Origin: CAWDLX01 sp963753485
GTDB lineage: Bacteria > Actinomycetota > Actinomycetes > Mycobacteriales > Micromonosporaceae
NCBI GenBank assembly: GCA_963753485.1
Contig: CAVWCL010000009.1
Coordinates: 186,001-250,000, forward strand
Length of the DNA: 64,000 nt
Direction: 5' to 3'
Shown: positions 19,449 to 28,828 of the stretch, piece after piece
Numbering within the stretch: the stretch's first letter is position 1
Layout of the letters: each line of letters starts with the position of its first letter
The notes under the pieces: model-generated
The model's input: the letters and a program-made list of their open reading frames with translations, nothing else
Databases searched by the model: none
What the model was told of the DNA's origin: nothing
Program-made: the position numbers and the translations under genes

Positions 19449-20213
19449 TCAGCCGTAGGAGCCGACGTCTCCCACGGACATCTCGCCGGCCCACTCGCGC
19501 GGCAGCGGGTAGGCGGCCGGCGCGACCCGCTTGACGATCTCGTCGAGCACGGTTTCGGCGTGGCCCACCCAGAGATGCTTCGCCCCCGGCACGCCCACGA
19601 CCTCGGCCTGCGGGATGGCGGCGAACCGCTGTCGTGCCTGCGCCGGGCGCAGGTAGTCGTCGAGCTCCGGGACCAGCGCAACCACGGACTGCCCGGACGC
19701 CGCCCAGGTCGCCAGGTCATTCGCGGTCGTGGTGCGCAGCGGCGGCGAGAGCAGGATCGCGCCCGCGACCGCCGGGTCACACCCGTATCGCAGCACCAGC
19801 TCGCTCCCGAACGACCAGCCCACCAGCCAGATCCGGGGCAGCTCGGCGAACTCGGCGTACTCGATCGCCGCCGCCACGTCGTACCGCTCGGCCGCGCCAC
19901 CGCTGAACCGGCCGCCGCTGGTGCCGCGGACGCTCGATGTGCCCCGGGTGTTGAACCGCAGGACCGCGAGCTCGGCCAGCGCGGGTAGCCGCCAGGCCGC
20001 CTTGCGCAGCAGGTGACTGTCCATCATGCCGCCGTGGGTGGGTAGTGGATGCAGGCAGACCACCGTCGCCACCGGCGGGCGGTCGACCGGCATTGCCAGC
20101 TCGCCGACCAACGTCACCCCGTCGGCGGTATGCAGCTCGATCCCGGTGCGTCGGGCCGGCAGGATCGAGTTGGCCCGGATCGACCGGGGCGCACTGGTGC
20201 CCCGTTCGCTCAC
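19449..20213 (-). CDS. Alpha/beta hydrolase
   Basis: This 254-residue protein starts at GTG 20213, whose first bases overlap the stop of the upstream small gene. It has the alpha/beta-hydrolase order: a strand ending VVCLHPLPTHGGMMD (oxyanion-hole His-Pro), the nucleophile elbow GWSFGSE, an Asp in VPELDDY and a terminal catalytic His in PGAKHLWVGH. This resembles the KANL3/Tex30 and dienelactone-hydrolase-like branch acting on small esters or acyl-CoA derivatives. It shares a minus-strand operon with the zinc-ribbon-like gene and perhaps the dehydrogenase downstream of its own promoter. Substrate unknown. Confidence 0.8.
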   Translation of the reverse strand: MSERGTSAPRSIRANSILPARRTGIELHTADGVTLVGELAMPVDRPPVATVVCLHPLPTHGGMMDSHLLRKAAWRLPALAELAVLRFNTRGTSSVRGTSGGRFSGGAAERYDVAAAIEYAEFAELPRIWLVGWSFGSELVLRYGCDPAVAGAILLSPPLRTTTANDLATWAASGQSVVALVPELDDYLRPAQARQRFAAIPQAEVVGVPGAKHLWVGHAETVLDEIVKRVAPAAYPLPREWAGEMSVGDVGSYG

Positions 20214-20527
20214 GCGTGGCCCCCGGCCCGGGGTCGCCGGCCGGGCAGCCGCCGATCGCGGGCCCGCCAGCAGCCGGTGTGCCAGTGGCGCCGGTCGCCG
20301 AGGTCCCCGCGCCCGTCCGCAGGCCAGGCCACCACATGGGCGACCCCCACCCTGATCTCCTGTTCGCAGCCCGGGCACCGGTACACCTTCACCGCGCTGT
20401 CGGCGGTCACGTGGCGTACCGACCAATCCCCGTCCGCCCATTCCTGGACCCGGTGTACGCCGTGGCGGGCCCGCTCCTCGTCCAGCGGCACCCCCTCGTC
20501 CTGGCGGCGCTGCCTACGGGGCACCAT
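20210..20527 (-). CDS. Small conserved actinobacterial protein with Cys/His motif
   Basis: The product is 105 residues, starting at ATG 20527. It is very basic at the N-terminus and has YRCPGCEQEI followed some 35 residues later by HWHTGCW, a zinc-ribbon-like arrangement. Proteins of this size and pattern are widespread in actinobacteria and are often labelled as ATP/GTP-binding, without a P-loop that I can see here. Its stop overlaps the start of the alpha/beta hydrolase (GTGA), so the two are translationally coupled. I cannot give a function. Confidence 0.65.
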   Translation of the reverse strand: MVPRRQRRQDEGVPLDEERARHGVHRVQEWADGDWSVRHVTADSAVKVYRCPGCEQEIRVGVAHVVAWPADGRGDLGDRRHWHTGCWRARDRRLPGRRPRAGGHA

Positions 20528-20547
20528 CGGAGCCTATCGCCGCGCCG

Positions 20548-22347
20548 TCAGCGCCTGGCGTAGTCGCGGAACCCGCGCCCCACCTTCCGCCCGAGGTAGC
20601 CGGCGGTCACCAGGTGCTCCAGCAGCGGGGCCGGGGCGAAGCCGGGCTCGCGGAACTCCAGGTAGAGCTCGCGCTGGATGGCCAGCGCGACGTCGAGACC
20701 GACCACGTCCAGCAGTTCGAACGGGCCCATCGGGTAGCCGCAACCGAGCTTCATGGCGTAGTCGATGTCGTCGGCCGTGGAGTAGGACGCCTCGAGCATC
20801 CGCACAGCGTCGTTGAGGTACGGAAACAGCAACGCGTTGACCACGAATCCGGCCCGGTCGGCGCAGACCACCGGCGTCTTGCCGAGCGTGCGGCACACCT
20901 CTCGGGCGGTGGCGAGCGTCTCGGCCGAGGTCCTGATCGTCTGCACCACCTCGACCAGCGCCATCACCGGTGCCGGGTTGAAGAAGTGCAGGCCAACGAC
21001 GCTGGCCGGGCGGGAGGTGGCCACCGCGCACTCGATCACCGGGAGGCTGGAGGTGGTGGTGGCGAAGATGGTGCCCGGCTTGCAGATGTCGTCCAATGTG
21101 GAGAACAGCGCCCGTTTCACGCTGAGCTCCTCCACCACCGCCTCGACCACGAGGTCGGCGTCGGTGAGCTGGTCCAGCGAGGATGACCAGGTGACCCGGG
21201 CTCCGATCGCGTCGCGGTCGGCCTCGGCCAGCTTTCCCCGCAGCACCGCCTTCTCCAGCGAGGTGGTCAGCGACTGGCGCAGCGTCGCGGACTTCTCCGC
21301 ACCCCGGGCCACCGAGATCACGTCGTACCCGGCCCGGCCGAACACCTCGACGATGCCGGCGGCCATGACGCCGGAGCCGACCACACCGACCGTGCCCAAC
21401 GGGCGGGATCCGGTCGCGGCCTCGGCCGGGCTGTCCGTGTCGGACTCCGGCGTCTGGTCGTCGCGCACCACCACCGGCGAGCCCGGCGCCTGGTAGGTGT
21501 AGAAGCCGCGCCCGCTCTTACGGCCGAGGAGACCGGCGGTGACCATCTGCTTGAGCAGCGGCGCCGGCGCATGACGGCGGTCCCGCCCGCCCCGGCGGTA
21601 CATGGTGTCGAGGATCTCGTACGCGGTGTCCAGCCCGATCAGGTCCATCAGCGCGAGCGGGCCCATGGGCAGGCCGCAGCCGAGCCGCATGGCCGCGTCG
21701 ACGTCCTCCCGGGAGACGAAATGCCCGTCGCACATCGCCACCGCGTGGTTGAGGTAGCCGAAGAGCAGGGCGTTGGCGATGAAGCCGGCCCGGTCGGTGA
21801 TGGTGACGTCCACCTTGCCCAGCTGAGCGCAGAGCGCCTCGACGTCGGCGACCACCTCGTCCGAGGTGACCACCGTCCGCACGATCTCGACCAGCGCCAT
21901 CACCGGGGCGGGGTTGAAGAAGTGGATCCCGATGACCTGGTTCGGCCGGTGGGTGGCGACCGAGATCTCGGTCACCGAGAGCGACGAGGTGTTGGTGGCC
22001 AGAATCGCGTCCGGGCGGCAGATCCGGTCCAGCTCGGCGAATATCGCCTGCTTGAGTTCCAGCTGCTCGGGCACCGCCTCGACCACCAGGTCGGCCGTGG
22101 CCAGCGGTTCGAGCCCGACCGCGAAGCTGATCCGGCCCAGCAGCTGGTCGCGCTCGGACGGGGTGAGCTTCCCCCGGGCGACGGCCCGATCGGTGGAGCC
22201 GGTGAGCGTGCTGCGGCCGCGTTCCAGCGCGGCGTCGTCGACGTCCACCGCCACCACGTCGATGCCTTTGCGGGCAAGGACCTCGACGATGCCGACCCCC
22301 ATCGTGCCGAGCCCGACGACCCCGACGCTGGCGATTGTGCGAGCCAT
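20548..22347 (-). CDS. Duplicated 3-hydroxyacyl-CoA dehydrogenase (two full modules)
   Basis: The start is ATG 22347, with AGGAGGAG 5-12 nt upstream. The 599-residue protein is two complete 3-hydroxyacyl-CoA dehydrogenase modules in tandem. Each has an NAD-binding glycine loop (GLGTMGVGI near residue 11; GSGVMAAGI near residue 325), a VVEAVPEQ or VVEAVVEE strand, ATNTSSL or ATTTSSL, IHFFNPAPVMALVE or the like with the catalytic His, and a C-terminal helical domain ending in GRKSGRGFYTY or GRKVGRGFRDY. Such double proteins oxidise 3-hydroxyacyl-CoA, probably in fatty acid or butyrate metabolism. Divergent from the aldehyde dehydrogenase gene. Confidence 0.88.
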   Translation of the reverse strand: MARTIASVGVVGLGTMGVGIVEVLARKGIDVVAVDVDDAALERGRSTLTGSTDRAVARGKLTPSERDQLLGRISFAVGLEPLATADLVVEAVPEQLELKQAIFAELDRICRPDAILATNTSSLSVTEISVATHRPNQVIGIHFFNPAPVMALVEIVRTVVTSDEVVADVEALCAQLGKVDVTITDRAGFIANALLFGYLNHAVAMCDGHFVSREDVDAAMRLGCGLPMGPLALMDLIGLDTAYEILDTMYRRGGRDRRHAPAPLLKQMVTAGLLGRKSGRGFYTYQAPGSPVVVRDDQTPESDTDSPAEAATGSRPLGTVGVVGSGVMAAGIVEVFGRAGYDVISVARGAEKSATLRQSLTTSLEKAVLRGKLAEADRDAIGARVTWSSSLDQLTDADLVVEAVVEELSVKRALFSTLDDICKPGTIFATTTSSLPVIECAVATSRPASVVGLHFFNPAPVMALVEVVQTIRTSAETLATAREVCRTLGKTPVVCADRAGFVVNALLFPYLNDAVRMLEASYSTADDIDYAMKLGCGYPMGPFELLDVVGLDVALAIQRELYLEFREPGFAPAPLLEHLVTAGYLGRKVGRGFRDYARR

Positions 22348-22427
22348 GGACTCTCCTCCTGCGACGGCTGCGGGGATGGCCCCGGCAAAGGGCACTGCTG
22401 CCCGCGAGTCTGCCACGCGCCCCCTCC

Positions 22428-22495
22428 CCCGTCGATCTAGGGCTTAGGTGCCCGATCAGAGATCGAAGCATGTGCATACGCCCTAGATCGACGGG
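22428..22495. repeat. Palindromic repeat element, copy 1
   Basis: Perfect 16-bp inverted arms (22428-22443 and 22480-22495; core GTCGATCTAGGGC) flank a 36-bp loop containing AGAGATCGAAGCATGTGC. The second copy at 28752-28815 has the same arm core, the same 62-bp core length and, in reverse complement, a closely matching loop. This copy lies between the divergent dehydrogenase and aldehyde dehydrogenase genes, where a terminator would not be expected. Confidence 0.85.
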
Positions 22496-22547
22496 CTCGG
22501 GCGGGGAGCACTAGACTTCCTGGGGACGCCATCGCAGGGAGTTCGCC

Positions 22548-24080
22548 ATGTCGGTCCAGATCTCGTCCGGCACCCCGTCCGCAGAGCCGACCTCGACTCC
22601 CGGCCAGCCGGTGTACGCCGGCGGTGAGTTGATCTCGTCCAACCCGGTCACCGGGGCCGAGGTGGGGCGGTTCCCGGTCGCCGACGCCGCCGCGGTCGCG
22701 GCCGCGGTCACCCGCGCCCGGACGGCGGCGCGCTGGTGGCAGCAGCTCGGCTTCGACGACCGCCGCGAGCGCCTGCTGCACTGGCGGACGCTGATGGTCA
22801 AACGCCTGGACGAGGTGCTCGCGCTCATGCACGCCGAGGGCGGCAAGCCGAGGGCGGACGCCCTGATCGAATGCCTGGTCGCGATCGACCACGTGGCCTG
22901 GTCGGCGCGCAACGCCAAACGGGTGCTGCGCTCGCGCCGGGTCGGGGGCAACATCATGCTGCCGGAGTTCGGCGCTCGGCTGGAGTACCAGCCCTACGGC
23001 GTGATCGGGGTGATCGGCCCGTGGAACTACCCGATCCTCACCCCGATGGGCTCGATCACGTACGCCCTCGCCGCCGGTAACGCGGTGATCTTCAAGCCCA
23101 GCGAGTACACCCCGGCGGTCGGCCGCTGGTACGTGGACCTCTTCGCCCAGTTGGTGCCCGAGCAGCCCGTGCTGCAGATCGTGTACGGCGGCGGCGAGAC
23201 CGGCGATCACCTGGTCCGTTCGGGCGTGGACAAGGTCGCCTTCACCGGCTCACCACCGACCGCGAAGAAGATCATGGCTGCCTGCGCCGAGACGCTCACG
23301 CCCGTGCTCATCGAAGGCGGCGGCAAGGACGCCATGATCGTGGACAGCGACGCCGACGTCGACCTCGCCGCCGCGTCCTGCGTGTGGGGGGCGATGACGA
23401 ACGCCGGCCAGACGTGCGTGGGCATCGAGCGGGCGTACGTGGCCGCGCCGGTCTACGACTCGTTCGTCGCGAAGGTGGTCGAGAAGGCCTCGCGGCTGCG
23501 GGTCGGCTCGGACTCGGGCGACGACATCGGCCCGATCACCATGCCCCGCCAGCTCGATGTCATCCGCCGCCACATCGACGACGCGCTGGCCCGCGGTGCT
23601 CGCGCGGTGCTCGGCGGCGCCGACGCGGTGCAGCCACCCTTCGTTCACCCGACCATCCTGGTCGACGTGCCGGAGGACGCGGCCGCGGTGCGCGAGGAGA
23701 CGTTCGGCCCGACGCTGACCATCGCGAAGGTCGCCACCGCGGACGAGGCGGTCCGGCTCGCCAACGCCACCCGGTACGGGTTGGGCGGCGCGGTCTTCGG
23801 CCGCGCCCGGGCGATGGCGATCGCCCGGGCGCTGCGCACCGGGATGGTCTCGGTCAACGGCACCGTCTCCTTCGCCGGCCTGCCCTCGCTGCCCTTTGGT
23901 GGCGTCGGCGACTCCGGTTTCGGCCGCATCCACGGCGACGACGGCCTGCGCGAGTTCTCCCGGACGAAGGCGATCGCCCGCCGGCGGGCGCCGTCGGTGC
24001 TGCCGTCGACGACCTTCGAGCGCAAGCCCCGGCACGTCCGGATGATCGAACGGATGCTCCGCCTGGTGCACGGCCGCTGA
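22548..24080 (+). CDS. Aldehyde dehydrogenase family protein
   Basis: This is a 510-residue NAD(P)-dependent aldehyde dehydrogenase. It has the cofactor-binding GVIGPWNYPI (near residues 156-165), AGNAVIFKPSEYTP, FTGSPPTAKK, and the general base Glu in LIEGGGKDAMIV. The catalytic Cys is in NAGQTCVGIERAYV about 290 residues in, and EETFGPTLTI lies near the C-terminus. The sequence resembles the class that ends in a short hydrophobic C-terminus (fatty or aromatic aldehydes). It is divergent from the double hydroxyacyl-CoA dehydrogenase, with the palindromic element between them. The substrate is not predictable. Confidence 0.9.
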   Translation: MSVQISSGTPSAEPTSTPGQPVYAGGELISSNPVTGAEVGRFPVADAAAVAAAVTRARTAARWWQQLGFDDRRERLLHWRTLMVKRLDEVLALMHAEGGKPRADALIECLVAIDHVAWSARNAKRVLRSRRVGGNIMLPEFGARLEYQPYGVIGVIGPWNYPILTPMGSITYALAAGNAVIFKPSEYTPAVGRWYVDLFAQLVPEQPVLQIVYGGGETGDHLVRSGVDKVAFTGSPPTAKKIMAACAETLTPVLIEGGGKDAMIVDSDADVDLAAASCVWGAMTNAGQTCVGIERAYVAAPVYDSFVAKVVEKASRLRVGSDSGDDIGPITMPRQLDVIRRHIDDALARGARAVLGGADAVQPPFVHPTILVDVPEDAAAVREETFGPTLTIAKVATADEAVRLANATRYGLGGAVFGRARAMAIARALRTGMVSVNGTVSFAGLPSLPFGGVGDSGFGRIHGDDGLREFSRTKAIARRRAPSVLPSTTFERKPRHVRMIERMLRLVHGR

Positions 24081-24123
24081 CCCGCACGGCGCCTCGTGCA
24101 GGGCGCTGACCCGCACGGCGCCT
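24075..24123. repeat. 20-bp direct repeat at the end of the aldehyde dehydrogenase gene
   Basis: CGCTGACCCGCACGGCGCCT occurs at 24075-24094 and again at 24104-24123, nine bases apart. The first copy contains the TGA stop of the aldehyde dehydrogenase gene, so this looks like a small tandem duplication of the gene end. Confidence 0.8.
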
Positions 24124-24150
24124 GACCCTGATGGCCGTCACCCGGCCGGA

Positions 24151-25827
24151 TCAGGCGGTGCCGAACTCGGGCAGCCGGAGCAGGCCGTCCCAGCGCTGCT
24201 CGGCACTGCCCAGGAAGAACTCGAGCCCCGGGTCCCAGGTGTGGCCCTGCGCCCGGCGGTGGTAGAGGTACCCCAATGGATGGGTGCGGTAGATGGTGGC
24301 CCCATCGCGGTTGAGCCGGTCGGCGAGGCCGAGGTCCACCGACCGGGGCACCGGGCGCCAGCCGCCGATCCGCTCCAGGTCGCCCTTGCCGATGAGCATG
24401 GTGCCGCCGGCCACCACGGAGTCGTCCCACTCGGCCCGCCCGGAGCGGCGCCGCACGGTGATGCCGGCATCCTCCAGATAGACGAACTCGGCTCCCTTGC
24501 CGACCAGCGTCGCGCCCGAGTAGTGCCGGGCCAGCACCAGGTCCCACACGTGTTCGGGCCCATAAGTGTCGTCGTCGTCAAACTTGGTCAGCAGGCTGCC
24601 CGCGGCCCGGGCGGTGGCCAGGCCCAGGGCGGTGCCGAACGGCACCTCGGCGTCGACCGGGACCACCTGGTACGGGCGGCCGCACCCGGCCAGCAGCTCG
24701 GCTGCCGCCGGCGGCAGCTCGACGCCGTGCAGGCACACGACGATCTCCAGGTCCGGGTACGTCTGGCCGGCAATCGCGGTGAGGATCGGCTCGAGCAGAT
24801 CGGGCCGGCGGGTGGCGAGCAGCGCGCTCACGGGCGGCGGCGTCCGGTCCCCGGCGAAGCGGAGCGAGTGCTCGCGCAGCGCGGTGCGACGCTGCCGGAC
24901 GCTGCGCAGCTCCATCGCCAACGCCCGGTCCGGCGGCGCCGGCAGCGGCTCGGCCAGGATGTCGCGCAGAGCCGGTGCGAGCAGCGCGCCGACCGGCTCG
25001 GGCAGCTCGGGCGCGTGCACCACGGCACCGGTGAGCGCGAATTGAACCAGCAGCGAGGCCTCGGCCCAGGCGTCGACGCCGGGTGGCGGCGGGCATTCGA
25101 CCAGGCCGACCGTGCGCAGGGCGGCCACCGTCGGCCAGCTCAGCTCGGCCCCCACGCCCCGCCGCCACGGGTAGATGGCCGGGCCCGACCAACCGGCGAG
25201 CACGAGGCGCACCCGGGCGGCGTCGCCGCGGTAGGACTCCGGGCGCCGCCCCCGGGGATTGACCACCTCGGCGTCGGCGACCACCCGGGACCGAACCGTT
25301 GGCCCGGCCACGGCCCGGGCGCCGATGTCCGGCAGCGGGTGCACCGGGCGTAGGGCGCTGATCACCGCCGCCAGCAGCTGAGCGACCGGCACCGGGTCGG
25401 CCACCCGCAGGGTGGCCATCGCCGTCCCGAAGCCGCGCCCGGGCAGACGGACCCGAGCCTCGAGCAGACCCGGTCGCTGGGGCACCCGCCCCGACCACCC
25501 GGGCCACGCCGCCCGCCACCACAGCACGTGAACCGAGAGCCGGCGTACCGCGGTGACCTGGTCGCCGCCGGCCGGCATCGGGGCGTCAACCGCCAGGCGG
25601 CGCAGGCGATGGCGCAGGCTGTCGACGGATTCAGCGACCACCACGACCCGGCCCGGCAACCGGAGCGTCCGCACGCCCAGGCGGCCGCGCAGCGGCCCGG
25701 CGAGGAACCACAGCAGCCGCCGCGCCCAGCCCTTCAACCGGGCCGAGGTCGACGGTGGGCGTGGCGCGGGCGGCTCTTGCGTGGCGCCGGCACGGATCGG
25801 GACGAGCCGCCATCGGCTAACCGGCAT
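24151..25827 (-). CDS. Glycosyltransferase family 2 domain protein with large N-terminal extension
   Basis: I choose ATG 25827, which overlaps the upstream gene's stop by 11 nt; the frame is open further upstream but only as a shadow. The product is 558 residues. The first 340 residues are not recognised; they are basic with Trp/Arg-rich stretches and AIYPWRRGVGAELSWP near the middle. The last 220 form a GT-A domain: SALLATRRPDLLEPIL, LEIVVCLHGVELP, and the metal site FDDDDTYGPEHV, followed by VVAGGTMLIGKGDLERIGGW. It forms a pair with the upstream GT2 gene and may work on the same acceptor, perhaps a teichoic-acid-like or capsular chain. Confidence 0.75.
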   Translation of the reverse strand: MPVSRWRLVPIRAGATQEPPAPRPPSTSARLKGWARRLLWFLAGPLRGRLGVRTLRLPGRVVVVAESVDSLRHRLRRLAVDAPMPAGGDQVTAVRRLSVHVLWWRAAWPGWSGRVPQRPGLLEARVRLPGRGFGTAMATLRVADPVPVAQLLAAVISALRPVHPLPDIGARAVAGPTVRSRVVADAEVVNPRGRRPESYRGDAARVRLVLAGWSGPAIYPWRRGVGAELSWPTVAALRTVGLVECPPPPGVDAWAEASLLVQFALTGAVVHAPELPEPVGALLAPALRDILAEPLPAPPDRALAMELRSVRQRRTALREHSLRFAGDRTPPPVSALLATRRPDLLEPILTAIAGQTYPDLEIVVCLHGVELPPAAAELLAGCGRPYQVVPVDAEVPFGTALGLATARAAGSLLTKFDDDDTYGPEHVWDLVLARHYSGATLVGKGAEFVYLEDAGITVRRRSGRAEWDDSVVAGGTMLIGKGDLERIGGWRPVPRSVDLGLADRLNRDGATIYRTHPLGYLYHRRAQGHTWDPGLEFFLGSAEQRWDGLLRLPEFGTA

Positions 25828-27241
25828 GGACCCGCCGAGCCGGCGGTACCGTCCGCGGCGCCTCGCCGAGACGGGCGATCTGTTGGCGCGGGCGGGGAAT
25901 GACCGGAGCCGGCAGGTCGGCGTCGGTGACCACGAGACGGGCCCGGGCGAACTGGCGCAAGGCGGCCCGGGTCGATGCCTGGTAGCACCTCGCGGCTGTG
26001 TTTTCCGCGCGGTGAGCATCACCGACGATGAGCACCTGGGTGCCGCCCGCGCCGGGCCCCCGTCCGTCGAACGTCGAGGCGACGGCCCGGGCCTCCTCGA
26101 GCACGGCGGCGACGCTGCGCGTGTACGGCCCGCCGGCGTAGCCCTGGTGGGAGCCGCCGGCGTAAACGGCGACGCCGTCGCGCAGCGGCAGCCGGCGCTG
26201 CCATCGGTAGTACCACCGGTTGACCGCCGCCCGGGTGGCTCGCACGGCCCTGGGGCCGGCGGTCCGGCTGCGATACAACGCCCGGAGCAGCTCGAAGAGG
26301 CCGAACGCGTTCCAGGCCACCAGAGTGAACCGCACCCGGGCGACGCCGGGTGGACGCGGGTAGCCACCGGCCGGACGGAACTGGCGGTAGTCCGCGACGA
26401 TGCGGCCGAAGAACACCCGCCGGTCGCCCCGGTGGATCCGGTCAGGGTGGTTGAGCACCCCGAGGTAGTGCCAGATCATCCGCTGGAACACCAGCGGACG
26501 CAGGTCCTCGTGGCGGCCCTCGACGTAGCGCATCACCCGGTGCCACTGGTCGAACACCTCGGTGTGGCGGTGCGTCGTGGTCCGGGTGATCTGGCCGGCC
26601 GGTCGCTGGCGGTAGCCGTAGCAGACCCGGTCGAGCACGCAGATGCGCCGGGCCGCCAGCAGCAGCGGATGGCTGAACGACACGTCCTCATACCAGCCCG
26701 GGGCGAAGCGCACCCCGGTCGAGACCAGGAAGTCCCGGCGGACCACCTTGTTGCACGCGATATGCAGGCCATCCAGCACCCGCGGCTGCGACCGCAGGTC
26801 GAAAACGGCCGGCAGCGCCGGTCCGGCTCCCGCCGGGCGCTCCGGCACCAGCCGGCCGTCCGGGTAGCTGCGGGCGTAGCCGACCAGCAGCACGTCGGGC
26901 TGCTCGGCCAGGCGCGCCAGCACCGCGTCGAGGGCGCCGGCGACGAGCCAGTCGTCGCTGTCGACGAACCACACGTACTCGCCGGTCGCGTGGTCCAGGC
27001 CACTGTTGCGGGCGGCCCCGAGTCCCTGGTTGGTGGCGTGGGTCAGCACGCGGACGCGGGCGTCGCGGGCGGCGTACCCGGCGAGGATCTCGCCGCTGCG
27101 GTCCGGCGAGCAGTCGTCGACGGCGACCACCTCGATGGCCCCCGCGCGCTCCGGCCCGATCTGGCCCAGGATCGAGTCGAGGCATTCGGCGAGGTACTCC
27201 TGCACCCCGAACACCGGCACGATCAGGCTGAGCAGCGCCAC
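25817..27241 (-). CDS. Family 2 glycosyltransferase with C-terminal TagF-like vestige
   Basis: I choose GTG 27241, immediately before the GT-A strand LLSLIVPVFGVQEYLAECL; an ATG at 27302 is an alternative, and neither has a clear Shine-Dalgarno. The product is about 474 residues. It has VVAVDDCSPD, NQGLGAARNSGL and the metal motif FVDSDDWLV, then a helical middle. The C-terminal 110 residues (VAVYAGGSHQGYAGGPYTRS) weakly resemble the opening of CDP-glycerol glycerophosphotransferase domains, but the catalytic part is missing. It overlaps the next glycosyltransferase gene by 11 nt. The vestige suggests descent from a teichoic-acid polymerase with a fused GT2 domain. Confidence 0.75.
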   Translation of the reverse strand: MALLSLIVPVFGVQEYLAECLDSILGQIGPERAGAIEVVAVDDCSPDRSGEILAGYAARDARVRVLTHATNQGLGAARNSGLDHATGEYVWFVDSDDWLVAGALDAVLARLAEQPDVLLVGYARSYPDGRLVPERPAGAGPALPAVFDLRSQPRVLDGLHIACNKVVRRDFLVSTGVRFAPGWYEDVSFSHPLLLAARRICVLDRVCYGYRQRPAGQITRTTTHRHTEVFDQWHRVMRYVEGRHEDLRPLVFQRMIWHYLGVLNHPDRIHRGDRRVFFGRIVADYRQFRPAGGYPRPPGVARVRFTLVAWNAFGLFELLRALYRSRTAGPRAVRATRAAVNRWYYRWQRRLPLRDGVAVYAGGSHQGYAGGPYTRSVAAVLEEARAVASTFDGRGPGAGGTQVLIVGDAHRAENTAARCYQASTRAALRQFARARLVVTDADLPAPVIPRPRQQIARLGEAPRTVPPARRVHAG

Positions 27242-27358
27242 GGCGGCGAGTGTACGCCGCGGCCGGCGCCGCGACGCGTGCGGAGAGTGCCGGCCTACCA
27301 TGACCGTGGCCGGCCGGCGGGCGGGCCACGGTGCCGCCCCTGAGGTGAGGTCGATCAC

Positions 27359-28751
<1,393 letters not shown>

Positions 28752-28762
<11 letters not shown>

Positions 28763-28815
28763 GGCTTGCGCACGTGCTTCGATCTCTAAACACGTGCCCA
28801 AGCCCTAGATCGACG
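28752..28815. repeat. Palindromic repeat element, copy 2
   Basis: Perfect 16-bp arms (28752-28767 and 28800-28815; core GTCGATCTAGGGC) surround a 32-bp loop with two CACGTGC words. The left arm encodes the last residues and stop of the decarboxylase. It lies between convergent genes (decarboxylase and MFS transporter), so it could end transcription from both sides here. In reverse complement it matches copy 1 along its whole length. Confidence 0.85.
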
Positions 28816-28828
28816 ACGGAGGCGCTGG

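Noticed and set aside
24075..24123. Direct repeats as a CRISPR array
   Set aside because: There are only two units, nine bases apart, with no spacer-length interval and no cas genes.
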